Assembly: GCA_031771865.1 (NCBI GenBank)
Contig: JASISA010000001.1
Coordinates: 2,604,001 to 2,668,000, forward strand
Direction: 5' to 3'
DNA from: Nothophaeocryptopus gaeumannii
Lineage: Eukaryota > Ascomycota > Dothideomycetes > Mycosphaerellales > Mycosphaerellaceae
DNA: 64,000 bases
A program made the position numbers and the translations under genes. Below the pieces are notes generated by a model. The model had not been told where the DNA came from, did not search any database, and saw only the letters and a program-made list of their open reading frames with translations. Below, in pieces: positions 11,714-23,262 of this stretch (position 1 is the first letter of the stretch; each line of letters begins with the position of its first letter).

Positions 11714-14700
11714 ATGGAGCGACCCGACGTGTCGGAATACCAGGTGGGTATTCTGTGCGCGCTCCCTCTGGAGAAAGCTGCTGTCTGGGCAGCTTTGGAT
11801 GAAGAGTACGACGAGCCGGAGGGCGGAATTTCAGCCGACGACAACAGCTACACTTTTGGTCGAATCGGATCTCACAAAGTTGTAATCGCCTGTCTGCCAT
11901 CTGGTAACACTGGGAAAGCCGCAGCGGCGACAGTTGGCAAGGATGTCTCTCGTACTTTCCCTATCAAAGTCGGGCTCATGGTGGGCATTGGAGGTGGTGC
12001 TCCGAGCAAAAGCCATGATGTACGTCTGGGAGATATCGTGGTTGGACAACCCTACGGAGATCGAGGCGGCGTCATCCAGTACGACTTTGGAAAGCAGCAT
12101 CCGAACGGTTTCAAGTCTACTGGAACACTCAACAAGCCACCAGTCGCATTGATGAGCGCGTTGTCCAGTTTGAGAGCACGACACGAGATGCCAGGGCCGA
12201 CCGGAAGCCGGATCGATGAACATCTGTCTACCATTTTGTCGAAGATAAAGACGTCTTATGCCTTTCCAGGCATTGAGAATGATCGTCTCTTTGAAGCCAC
12301 TTATGAGCACGGAGGGAGTGTCGATGACAGCTGCGATGACCCTACCCGTGGTTGCGATCACAGCAAAACGATTCAGAGGCCGATACGAAGAGAACCAACT
12401 TCTCCAATGGTATTCTATGGCAACATCGCAAGCGCAGATCAGGTTATGCGATCAGGTATCGAACGCGATCGTATAGCCGAAGACTTCAGTGCCATTTGCT
12501 TCGAGATGGAAGCCGCTGGACTGGAAAACAGTTTCCCATGCATTGTCATTCGTGGCATCTGCGATTACGCCGACTCCCACAAAGAAAAGCGATGGCAGAG
12601 ATATGCTGCTGCAACCGCAGCGTCTTTCGCAAAGGAATTCCTACGCTTTGTGAAGAAGACCGGACTGGAGGATCTCGAGCCTGTGAGACGACCGACTCTG
12701 CCCATGCGTGCGACTCCGAACCCAGAGATCGGAATTTCTGAAATGGAGAGCAGCCAATCTCAGCACCTAGTGCCACATCGATATCAGTTTCCGACAGGTA
12801 TGACCTTTACTCCGATTTACAGTATGCACAAGCCTGAACCTCTTTAGAACTCCCACTCAGCTTGCAGGGTGTCCCTGACGTAGGACATTCTGTTTCAAGA
12901 AAGGACGAAATGGATCGCATGGAGTCCTACTTCTTTCCCAGGCTCGAGACTATGGCCTCTAGGCGCACATTCGTTGTGCATGGCATGGGAGGGGTGGGGA
13001 AAACTCAGCTATGTGTCGACTTCGCCCGGAGAAACCAAACGCGGTTCAAGTCGATTCTCTGGTTGGATGGCTCATCTAAAGAAGCACTTCTGCACTCGTT
13101 GGCTCAGTCCGCGTCCAGAGCACTGGGACTCATCACAAGACGAGTATACTCGATCTGGAAACCAGCACAACCAGCAAACCCAGAAGTGTCTGCGGAGACA
13201 CGCCAAATAGTCGGTCAGCTGCTGACTTGGCTTGCCAGTCCCCAGAACCAGAACTGGTTGATGATTCTCGACAATGTTGATAGGGACTGGAGAAGCGGCA
13301 GTGATCCGCAAGCCTTTAACTATCGCGACTTTCTACCAGAGACTGATCATGGCAGCGTATTGATAACCACAAGATTGGCCGACATGCAAATACCACTCGC
13401 GTGCCTTCATGTAAAGAACTTTAACAACGAGCAAGCACTAGAGCTGCTGGAAACGAGAGCAGGAAAGTCTTTGCCCGGTGAGCCCACTTCGAAATGGCCC
13501 CGTGTTGCCGTGCATTCCTAAACTTCTGTAGGTGCACAAGCCTTAATCGACAGACTCGAAGGCTTGCCTTTAGCCCTTGCTCAGGCCGGATCCTATCTTG
13601 GGCGCACGCCTATCACGGTCGAGAAGTATCTACATCTTTACGAGAAGACTTGGGCCAAGCTTGCCGAAAGCCAACAGAGGCTCACTGCGAACGCCATGAC
13701 TGAGCGCAGCCTCTTGACAACGTGGAAGTTGTCTTATGATCAGGTGGCGAATGAGAATCCGACTGCAGCTGGACTACTTCTGCTTTGGTCATACTTGAGC
13801 CACAGCAAACTTTGGTTCGCGCTCTGCAATGGAGCCAAGCTCAATCCTGTGGACTTCATATGGCCGAAATGGTACTTGCCACTCATTGACGACGAACTTA
13901 CATTCCAGGATAGCATCCGCGTTCTTGTCTCCTACTCTCTGGCCCGAACCTCCGCCAATGAGGATACGTACTCAATGCACCCAGTACTACACGACTGGAA
14001 CCTCCACCACGTCCAAGACGATCCAAACAGAGACGTGCTCTGTTCGATGGCAGTATGCTTAGTCGCACGCCTTTGCCCAAGCGACAGCACCAACACCGAT
14101 TTAAAACTTATAGACAGACTGCTACCGCATGCTAAGCACATAGCTCTCACCATGGAGCAGGATTGTGGCCTTCAGACCGCAGAGCACATGAAAGTCATCG
14201 CGCTGTCCTTGATAGACTGGAACTGTTTTCCCGAGAGCGAAAGGTTGCTTGTCCGGGTCCTAGCCACCTTTCAACACGTGCACGGAAATGGACACCGGCA
14301 GACTCTGGCAGTTACCCTTTTGCTTGGGAGCGTCTACCAGCAGCAGAGAAAGACCGAAGAGGCGGTCGAGCTCTATACTCGGTGTTGGTCTGATGATGCT
14401 GGCAAGAAAGCTGACAGCAGCCCCGAGCTCATGCGAATTGGAGAGGCTATTGCCGAAGCGCACCTGGAGAAAGAAGAATGGAATGAGGCTGAGAAACTAT
14501 ATCTGGCTTGTCGAAACTGGAAAGAGCGCAATCTGGGCCTACGAAATCAGTCGACTCTGTTCACCATGCAGAGGCTAGGCTATGTGTACTGGATGCAAGA
14601 CAAGAGTTACGATGCCGAGATGACATGGAACCGTGCGCTCCTCCAGAGTCCTCAGGAGTTTGATTGCGAAGCTACACTGGACATCCTCTCGAATATGGCT

Positions 14701-15115
14701 GACATGTACGAGCATCAGGGCTCGGATGAGAAAGCAGAGGCGATGTACAGAAGGTGTGAAAAGACAAGCATTTCAACCTTTGGACCAATCCACCACTTCA
14801 CCTTCATTGTCAAGATGAGCCTTGCCAAGTTTCTTCAAGACCGTGGGAGGTTCTGGGCGTTAGAGCAACTGTGGCAACAGACGGTAGATCTTTGCCGTTT
14901 GGTGCCAGATGACCAGAGTGCGAATCTTGATCGCGAAGAATTCGAGGCAGCTGCTTCTGCGAATTTATCATGGGCCTACTTACTCAGAGGCAAGCTACAT
15001 GATGCACATGGACTGCTATTGTACAGCTTGAAGGTCAGCAGACGGGCGTATGGGGCCGATCACGAAATGACGAAGTTGCTCTCGGAGCGCGTGCATGCAA
15101 CAAGGGACAACATAG
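11714..15115 (+). CDS. NLR-type protein: PNP-fold domain, NB-ARC, TPR (5' part of a very large gene)
   Basis: This is a fungal NOD-like receptor. Exon 1 (11714-12797) encodes a nucleoside-phosphorylase-fold domain, opening YQVGILCALPLEKAA and containing GLMVGIGGGAP and the late CFEMEAAGL motif. Intron 12798-12847 (GTATGA..CTTTAG) leads into exon 2 (12848-13477), with a family-typical linker PLSLQGVPDVGHSVSR and the NB-ARC P-loop GMGGVGKT near residue 407. Walker B WLMILDNVD and VLITTR follow. Intron 13478-13531 joins to exon 3 (13532-15115): GLPLALAQAGSYLG, an MHD-like MHPVLHDW, then about 350 residues of TPR/kinesin-light-chain-like repeats. The join phases are consistent. A stop in the exon 3 frame at 15196-15198 is avoided by a 49-nt intron at 15116-15164, so the gene appears to continue. 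In the family the N-terminal domain is the effector and the TPRs sense ligand. The ligand is unknown. Confidence 0.85.
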
Positions 15116-15164
15116 GTGCGTACAACGAGCAGAATCCTTACGAGGTCAATCTAACACTACGAAG

Positions 15165-18100
15165 TCTATTCAAATCGGCATGGGATCACGGAATCTGAAT
15201 TGCAAGACATCTTGGCCACTATTGGCGACTTTGATGATCTCAATGTTTTGATCCGATCAAAGCTACAGGAGTTCGTCAAGGTGCGCACAGATCGCCGACG
15301 TAAAGCGGAGTCAAGAATTCCGATTCGGCTGGAGACACATTCGACGGACGAGTTGACCACCACTGTCACTGCTCGGCCAAGCTACTATGGAACACCATGG
15401 CAAGAGCACGTTGCTGAAATCATGTCCTCATCGAACGTTACTTCACCACTGGATCCACAAACACTTTTATCTCTGTTACAACAACGACTTGTGTACGAGC
15501 TTGGTAGAAAAGGTCCTTTGCGTAACAATATTGCCTTTCTTGGGCTTTGGGACGATCCACGGAAGTCACGAGAGGAGCTTCAAGACCGGCAATCACAGGA
15601 TCTGAGGGACGTGAGGGGCATCTTCTCGCTGCCAATGTTCATGGATGATAGTGAACTTACCGACTCAGATATCGACTCACGCAGGGGCTTGCGAAGAGGG
15701 TCATCTCCGCGGAGAGCTGAGCCTGTGCCTCCCGACCATGTTTCCGAGCGACCACAAAGAACTCAGGAACGAAATACGCAGCCACCAGATGGAATCGTGC
15801 AAACTGCGATGGTGAGACCAGCTCAACAGCCACCTGTGCCGCCTGAGCTCCCAACAGTATCTACTCTTCGAAGTATTGAGACTTCAATCTCGGATCTACC
15901 AGATCAAGATCGATTCGCCGACCCTGCTTCCGACGCCATGGCCGGGGCTTCCCAAAAAGAAAACGAAAGCTCTGCACAGCAATACAATCATGAGTCTGAT
16001 GACCTCAGCGGCTTGCTGTCGGAGCATCACGCACCCGCGAACGCCATCAAAGACTTACAAGACGTGACCGTGGTTCAAGATTTTGGTGGAAAAGCTTTGG
16101 ATCCAAGTCGACACGTTGATTCCGATGATGCTGGAGCGATTGCAAGTGGATATTCTCTCGAGGCAGGGGTGCCACCGCAGTCATCGTCGGCGCTCGAACA
16201 AGACGACAATATTGTTGACGATTGGGGCAAGTGGGGCCTTGCATCTTCCAAGCCAAAGAAGAAAAAGAAAGCCAAGAAGGTTGCTGTCGATGCTTTGGAC
16301 CTCGGTTATGCACTAGCTGAGAAGCGTATGCCTGCAGACCGCGAGAAAGAGGGCCTGAATTGGCATGATTGGGGCTCTGGATGGGGATACAGCTCTCAAG
16401 ACTCTAAGCCGGCAGATGCTTCTGAGGCTGCGTTGCCCGACGAAGATTTGTGGGGCTTCACAACTGGCAGCAAGTCCGAGAAGAAAGGCAAAACGACTTC
16501 CAAAGTTCTCGATTTCACGTCCGATGAGGGGCTCAACGATTATTCAGAAGCAGACCCAGCTGCTGCTGCGATCAAAGAGCATGTCCCTGAAGAAGACGAT
16601 GCTTGGGCCAGCGGGAAAGGTAAGAAGAAAGCTGCCGAAACGTGTCCAAGATGGCCACTGACGTCCAAAACTTTTTCGATGTTATAGATCGTGATCCTCC
16701 TGATGTGTCTACCATACTGCCAGAATCTGGACCAGACAAATCCACGGAGTCAGATCCGTGGGCATGGGACATGAGTGAGCCTTCTCATGATACGCGGCAC
16801 TGCGACGGAGTGTAAACTGACCGATTCATAGGCAAGAAAGATCAAAGAAAGAAAAGGCCGAAAGATGCGAATCTCAATGGAACTGAGAGCGAGAACACGA
16901 AGAATGCTCACGACCTCTCGGCAAAAGACGGGGACGCCGAGTTCAAGCAACCTACGGCTAGCGAGGCTGGCGAGGCTGCCAGGGCCGATCCTCAGGTGGA
17001 AAGATGGAACAAGTCGCAGGAAGGTTCCAGCTCGGTGCGAAATCTGGAAAATCAGAGAGTTGAAAATGAAGTGCATATCCTGGAAAACTCCTACGAAGCC
17101 CAAACCAAAGATCAGCGAGACGTAGATAGGGACACCGGTGGAGAGCACAGGACATCTGGCGCCACGCAGACCACAAATGAGGACTGTAGGCAGATCGGTG
17201 CTGCTGAAGACGTAAGCCTAGATCTGCTCTCTCGTACTAGACAAGCTGCTGACAACATTAGAAGGTGCCAGAGACCCCGGCGGTCGAGGTATTCTCATTT
17301 GGCGATGGAGCAGAAGAGAGGAGATGGACGAAAGGCAAGACACGTATGCCTAAGGCTCTCGTAAGACGAGAGGGTATCATGGATCTCGGCTACCCCTTCG
17401 ATGAGGAAGAGGACTTTTTCGTCCTTCGCATTGCTCTTGAGAAGAAGGACATTGACGAGGTCATCAAAGTCAGTCAGCGGTACAAAGAACGAGGCATGTA
17501 TAGTGCAAAATCTTCAGATCGACATGTTCACTGACGATACATCAGAAGACCTGCAAGCAACTGGGAAGACGAACGATGAAGCGAGCGCCTATAGTGCGAA
17601 AGCGAATGTTCAAACAAACACTGCCGATGCGGATTCAGAAGACGGCAAGTAGGTGAGCTGAATATTGATGATTTTATACCTGACAATGTTGCAGTTTGGG
17701 GAGCCTTCGCATCGGCGAGCAAAAAGCAGAAAAAGAAGACGACGTTTCTGCTTGAACCACAATACGAGCCTCAGCCTGCGTCTCCCTCTGTCAACGACAC
17801 AAAGAACCGCACGGAGCCACGGTCAGGCCGCAATGAGGAGAAAGGACAGAAGGCTAAAGTCTTGCCAAGGCCGGCGTCTGTTGCAGACGAGGTGATGGCC
17901 CAAGATGACGATGCCCAGTCGAATATGCCCGTGAGGGTGGAAGAGTGGGACTCAGACGAAAGCCGAGTTAAGACCATCTTCTCTTCTTCAACTCGCTCGA
18001 AGCCTGTTCGAAATTTGTCGAGGACCAACAACAACAGTAGCAGCTCGCAGGACCAAAAGCGGATTGCTATCGCGAGAGACAGCAATTCAGGCTACGCAAA

Positions 18101-19688
18101 TGACTCTGGCGAACGGAATAGCCGGAGGAGCCAAGTAGACAATTTGGCCCATGATGAAGCAGCCTACAGCCGGAAGCCTCTTATCCACGTGGCCCCTGAT
18201 CCTCTCAGGAATAGAACAACAAGGGCTAAGACGGCGAGCGTTGAAGCGTGGTCCAGCAGACCGCCCAGAGTCCCGCGGTCGTATGATTCCGTGCCACACA
18301 GTTGGGCGCCTGGCCAATACAACACTGTCCGTCCTCCGCAGTACTTCGTTCCGCGGCCATACGCTCCAGTGGCGCCTCCGATGCCTCTACCCTATGCCGA
18401 GCATCGGCCTAGAAGCCCCAGACTGTCGGCTTGGGACGATACAATGCGGGAGCGGACAAGGAGTCGGAGTCGTCCTGCCGAGACCCAGCGTTATGCTGGA
18501 CTCTCTGATCAGCAGGTGCAAGATCGTCTAGCCGAGCTGGAGAACCAACTGAACGCCTTGAAACTTGTCAATGCTGAAGAAGACGCTCGCCAAGCGCGAC
18601 TTGATGCCCAAAGGCGTAATGGCCGAAATACTTCACCACGTGCGTCCTCGCGACGGCGACATCGAGATCGTTCCGCTGATAGGCACCAAAATCATCACAG
18701 AAGACAGCGCCATCGCTCTCCGGGTGGAACTGGTGATGATGATGGTATTCTTGGCGTGATCGAAGACAAGCATGGTCGCCGGGTTGTCTATCTCTCGAAG
18801 GAGGCAACAGCTAGTCTGAAGAAATTGTACAAACGTCGTGCCAATCCAACCAGCAAAGCAGGGAAAGAACCAGTCGCTAGTGGAAGCAGACACCGTAACG
18901 ATGCACCACCGAGGTACGATTCGCGCTCCAGGAGATCACGACGCTTGAGCAAGCACTCGAGAGAGCATGAATCATCTCCACATCGGCAAGTCAATGGCCT
19001 ATTCAGTCCTCGCCCTTCGCGCTCTCGCAGTCGCGTGCGTGCACCCGTGTTGGCACCGGAACCACCTGATCCTCCGCCGGACAGACTAGACAACGTTTCT
19101 CTAAACGGACAGGCTCCAGGCGGCTCAGCTCCAGCACGGGCTCCGCCATCCACCTCGTACTCGTCTTGGTTCTACGATAGCAAGGAGAAGAAACGACACC
19201 CTCTATCGTCCACCCGAGCCCAACACGAGAGCATGAGCGACCTCGACTTTGAGATATCCTCTCGCACCACAGACGCCGGCTCCGCAAGTACCTTTGATCC
19301 AGGGATCTTCGTGCCCTTGGCTGGCCGCGATCTCTCGGACTTCGTCCTAGGTGAGCATAAGGCTTGGACTTCCGCGGCTGGGTTGGATGACTGGGATCGG
19401 AAGTATAATGCTGGGCAGTCTCTGGAAAGCTCCTGGATGAACGGAATGTCGCATCTCTCGGAGAGGGAGAAAAGGGCGATGGCAGCGGAGAGGAGGTTGG
19501 GACGGAACGCGGCCCCTACGCCAGAGCCAGGAGCATCGGCTGAAGCAGTGATCAACGGAACTGGGGATGATGTAGCAATGGATGAAGATGATGGAGTCCG
19601 CGTGTTCGAGTATGATGGCGATGAGGGGAGTGCGATTGGACCTGCGCCTGGGTCTACGGATGAGGAGAGGGGAAGTCGTGTCGGATAG
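15165..19688 (+). CDS. C-terminal extension of the NLR: Trp/Lys-rich repeats, conserved YPFDEE module, RS-rich tail
   Basis: I infer this is the same gene as the NLR upstream. Intron 15116-15164 has donor GTGCGT, branch CTAACAC and acceptor AAG, and it opens the frame of exon 4 (15165-16619). Exon 4 carries acidic segments with Trp motifs such as DDWGKWG, HDWGSGWG and DLWGF, each followed by Lys runs. Further exons fit in phase: 16688-16774, 16832-17211 and 17262-17497. The last contains MPKALVRREGIMDLGYPFDEE..IDEVIKVSQRYKE, a module I recall from uncharacterised fungal proteins but cannot name. The final exon is about 17695-19688: RS/RD-rich, with GILGVIEDKHGRRVVYLSKEA near the middle. Between 17498 and 17694 I could not find a splice solution without a frame break, so the gene may end there and a second one begin, or the sequence may carry an indel. 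If single, the protein is about 2,500 residues. Confidence 0.55.
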
Positions 19689-19745
19689 AAATGGCGGATC
19701 GTCATAGCCACATTTTCTGAACTTCTGTCTTCCCGGGCTCTGTCA

Positions 19746-21144
19746 CTAATTGCGTGAACCAGAGATATTATCTCTCTCGACCAATGGCAGTATGACCGTG
19801 TCAACGGTTACAAACGAGGAAGAGCGTCGCTTTTTGACCGGATTGAAGCCTTTGGTCGTTCTGGGCAGATTAGACAACCCCGGAAGTCGGAGGCTATGAT
19901 TCTTGGCTCGCGTCTGGGTTGATATGTAGTCGAATGAATAATCGGGATAGCTCCTCATCTGGAGATGGAGTTCCGAATCCTTTGCAGAGGTAAGGCGCAT
20001 TTCAGGCATTTGTCTGTCTAGTGTCAGCTCAAGCCTACATGATAAGATAGCATTTCTATTGTGAGGGACATACTCCAAGCCATGAGTGATCTCCCTGTGC
20101 GACGTCAAGTCGGATGCGCGAACTGTGTAGTACGGGCACGCCCTGAACGGACAGCGATAAACGATGCTTCCCGAGGCGCCTCTCTCGGGTGTGCGCTCAG
20201 GGTACGAAAACGCAGGCACCTTCAAGCTAAGCTTGCTCCATCCGAGATCCAGTGAAGTCGATCCTGCAATATCCCGTTTCCGCTTCCTCTTCTGCTTCTT
20301 CAAGATCTCATCCTCTAGACGTTCCCAGGCCCCATCTCTTTCACCGTAGATGGGCACTAGGTGGACATCAAGCAGCCCTAGGAGGCAGTAGGCTTTGTCT
20401 TCGATCTTGGTCGTTGTCCGTAACCTTGACCATGCTATGACGTCGGATGCTCCGGCGGTGGGCTCTATCCTACGTCCACGGAGGACACTCTCTGGGATGG
20501 TTGTGATGTTTGCAATCTTCGAATGCACTGGCGGGCCAAACCCACGGCAAGACAAGTCGCAGCTAAGACTTTGACACTTATGACCCAGTACGTCCCAACC
20601 TGCGTTAAGAAACACGACAGTTCGCGGTGCTACAAGTTCTTGCAAGGTCCAACCACGCTGGAACCATTCGCTGCGCATGAAGTCCATTACAGCGGTTTCG
20701 TATTTGGCTAGAGGACCAACATCCTGCAGATAGGCGTAGCAAACTTCCGCATTCGCATAATAATAGTACATGGAGTTGATCGACTCCGTTAGTTCCGCGC
20801 TACTGCTCCTGTCGATGCACGCTGTGTCGATCCAGAGCCATTGGCAATTCCTCTCAAGTCCAAGTATACTGAAGGCTCTGGTGTTCTTCACCCCGGATCG
20901 CTTGATGAAGTCGCAGAATCCAACGACTTTGCGATGACCTGTGGTGTCCAGATTCCGTCGTTTCTTGACATCTTTGTATGTGGTCTCTTCGTCGACCCAC
21001 TGGATTTCAAAGAGTGGAGGGTCAGCGTGGTTGTTACAAGACACATGTTGTCACTCTTACCCGGTGCGATGCGATAACGTAAGGCGGCCTGTTAGTTTCC
21101 CTGAACTCCTTGAACTCCAAGGTGTTGACGTTTAGTAGGCGCAT
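19746..21144 (-). CDS. HET-domain protein with a C2H2-like finger
   Basis: This heterokaryon-incompatibility-type protein of 445 residues belongs to a family implicated in allorecognition cell death. Exon 1 (21144-21061) encodes MRLLNVNTLEFKEF..YVIASHR. A 61-nt intron (21060-21000, GTAAGA..ATCCAG) separates it from exon 2 (20999-19746), which starts WVDEETTYKDV. HET hallmarks are WLWIDTACID, YYYYANAEVCYAYL, SEWFQRGWTLQEL and DKAYCLLGLLDV. Beyond the HET core, YRCPFRACPYYTVRASDLTSH followed by REITH has spacing C-x4-C-x12-H-x4-H, like a C2H2 zinc finger. That is unusual for HET proteins. The stop lies only 57 bp from the stop of the convergent NLR tail. The gene looks intact. Confidence 0.88.
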
Positions 21145-22149
21145 GTTGAAGGTGATAGTCGCTGTCAAAGCTGTGAAAGGGAACAGCCTTGCAAGTTTCG
21201 AGGCTGTCAACTGTCACTCACAGGTGGGCGAAGCAGGCCACTCAGCTCCATGATGGCGCCCTGAGCTGCAGACTATGCGGGCGGGGTTTAGCGAGAAAGC
21301 ACCTCGCTCTGGAGTGCCCTGTTGACCTATCGATGTTGCGCGAATGCTCTCAGGTCTGCTGACGCTCTTCGTCCTGTGGAGAAATGGGACGGCGTAGTGG
21401 TGATCATTGAACCTGGTACGTATGGCAAACTCCTTTACGCCATGCTATGCATCCGACGTCCGCGGTCCTGCTTCTTCGCGACATCTAATCCTCCATCTCC
21501 CCGGCTGTTATACATCCCATCCGTAATCTGTACAGACCATCGTAGGTGCCTGATGGTCGTCTATTGTGCAAGTGGAGAGAACAGTCTGCTGATGATCAGT
21601 ATATATTCCTTGCTCTTCGGATTTCAATTGCATACCGGATCAAAGACGGTCTCGGGTTGCTTCGTGTGTAGCCCAGATAGATGATCATCGGGAGGTAGCC
21701 ACTGCGCATATCAGTATCACTATCCCCAAGGTTCTCTTCATATCAATATGCCATACTAGTGAACCGCGATACGTCCAAAGTCGATAACCCGCGCGATGCG
21801 CTCCTGTTTCTATCGTCAGCTCTTGCCTACCCATCCATCGCCTGTGTCCATACCTTGCTCTCCTCTGAAAGTGCCAACCACGCCATGTCTTCTCTTCCTA
21901 ATTAAATTCGGGATTCGTTGGTCGTATCGTCCTCGATGTAGTCGTTCGATCGGGAGTGAGTTGCTCTTCCGCAGGTCAAACTTGAACAAATCCAAGTCCA
22001 AGTCCAAGCTCCTTCCGCGCCGGCGTTCGGGATTTCGTTCTTCCGCGACTGCCGCCAAGGCTAGGGATTTCGCAGGTGGGATTGCTGGGCGACATTGATC
22101 AGAACATCGACTTCGAAACTCGTCTCCGAACCGATCGAATACCGACAAA
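21145..22149. other. intergenic, divergent promoter region
   Basis: This 1-kb region lies between the HET gene (minus) and the eL28 gene (plus) and should hold both promoters. Just upstream of eL28 there is a short hexamer run (TCCAAG repeated about three and a half times, ending near 22010) in the presumed 5' leader. No gene is seen. Confidence 0.5.
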
Positions 22150-22827
22150 ATGGCCACTCAATACGAGAACCTGAGCTCCGACCTCATTTGGGAGGCGACC
22201 CGTACGTGAAGCCCAGATTTCAGAATAGATGATATGGACTAGAAGCAATGCGCCGGAAGAGGATGAACGGGACATTGACTGACGAGATACTTCTTGCAAC
22301 CAGGCACCCACAACGCCTACCTCGTCAAGCGCCGTCTGGGCTCCGGCAAACTCATCCAGTTCTCGCGCGACCCTCTCAACTTGACCAACAAGCACTCCCG
22401 CAAATACGAGGGTTACGCCAACGAGCAGGCTATCGGTATCCAGCCTGACTCCAACACCATCGCTCTCACCACCAAGCTCCCAAAGAGCGGTAACAAGCCG
22501 GTACGTCTCGCCCCTAGGACTCTGCACTGCGCCCACTCCAACTCTGTTCGCTTAAGTCTGTGCTGATATACCTTCCAGGCCAAATCAACCCAAACCTCCT
22601 CCTTCTCCTCCTCGACCTCAACCCGTAAACTGTACACCTCCATCGTCAACTCCACCGCCAAGAAGGGCTACCGCGCCGACCTGCGCGCCGAGGCTATTGC
22701 CCGCGCGAGTGCGATCCGCCAGAGCCAGAGGGACAACAAGAAGGAGAGGAAGGGCAAGAACCGTTCTGCCAAGGCGAGGAAGGAGGCGTCTTCGGGGCAG
22801 TTTTTGAAGTTGACGCCGGAGGAGTAG
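22150..22827 (+). CDS. RPL28: 60S ribosomal protein eL28
   Basis: This is a component of the large ribosomal subunit, in the family of metazoan RPL28. Exon 1 is 22150-22201 (MATQYENLSSDLIWEATR). Intron 22202-22303 is 102 nt (GTACGT..ACCAG). Exon 2 is 22304-22500 (THNAYLVKRR, then FSRDPLNLTNKHSRKYEGYAN). Intron 22501-22578 is 78 nt (GTACGT..TTCCAG). Exon 3 is 22579-22827. Exon lengths total 498 nt, giving 165 residues. The conserved block SDLIWE..N(A)(Y/F)LVKR near the N terminus and a basic Lys/Arg-rich C terminus identify the family. The first intron close to the start codon is common in fungal ribosomal protein genes. Confidence 0.93.
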
Positions 22828-23262
22828 ATCAATACTCACATCAAGCGATTGAGATGATGGGAAAGGCTGAATGAGGGCGCATGTGCTTCACGGCGTTGGT
22901 AGATCAACTGGTGGCATGATGCGTGGAAATGCGCAGCTGTTGAATCGCTCATGGATGCAACTCATGAAATGAAGATTGTGGCGTGAAGCTGCAGAGTTCA
23001 AAGTATGCAATGTCCTCAGACTTTTCAATTCGTATTCTACACATCCGTCCTCACCCACTTCTAGAGCATTGAGGGTATCTTCCTGCTTTTTGAAATTCTT
23101 ACATCCTCCCAAACGCCTCGCTAAACCCTCACAACATCTCCTCTACTTCTTCCACACACTCCACTCATCCGACGGCCTTCTCGCATGAGCTCCCCTAGGG
23201 CCACGCAAGTCATACCTCGTCTGAATCTGTTCCTCCTGCTGCTGAAACTGTTGCGCAAGACC
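22828..23262. other. intergenic between convergent genes
   Basis: This 435-bp region between the stops of eL28 (plus) and SF3B4 (minus) should hold both 3' untranslated regions. I see no other feature. Confidence 0.5.

Noticed and set aside
12798..12867. alternative acceptor TTGCAG at 12867 for the first NLR intron
   Set aside because: It creates an immediate stop. The acceptor CTTTAG at 12847 keeps the frame and the linker PLSLQGVPDVG.
15196..15198. stop codon as the end of the NLR gene
   Set aside because: A 49-nt intron with donor, branch and acceptor signals skips it in phase and opens a 485-codon exon. Kept as the main alternative only.
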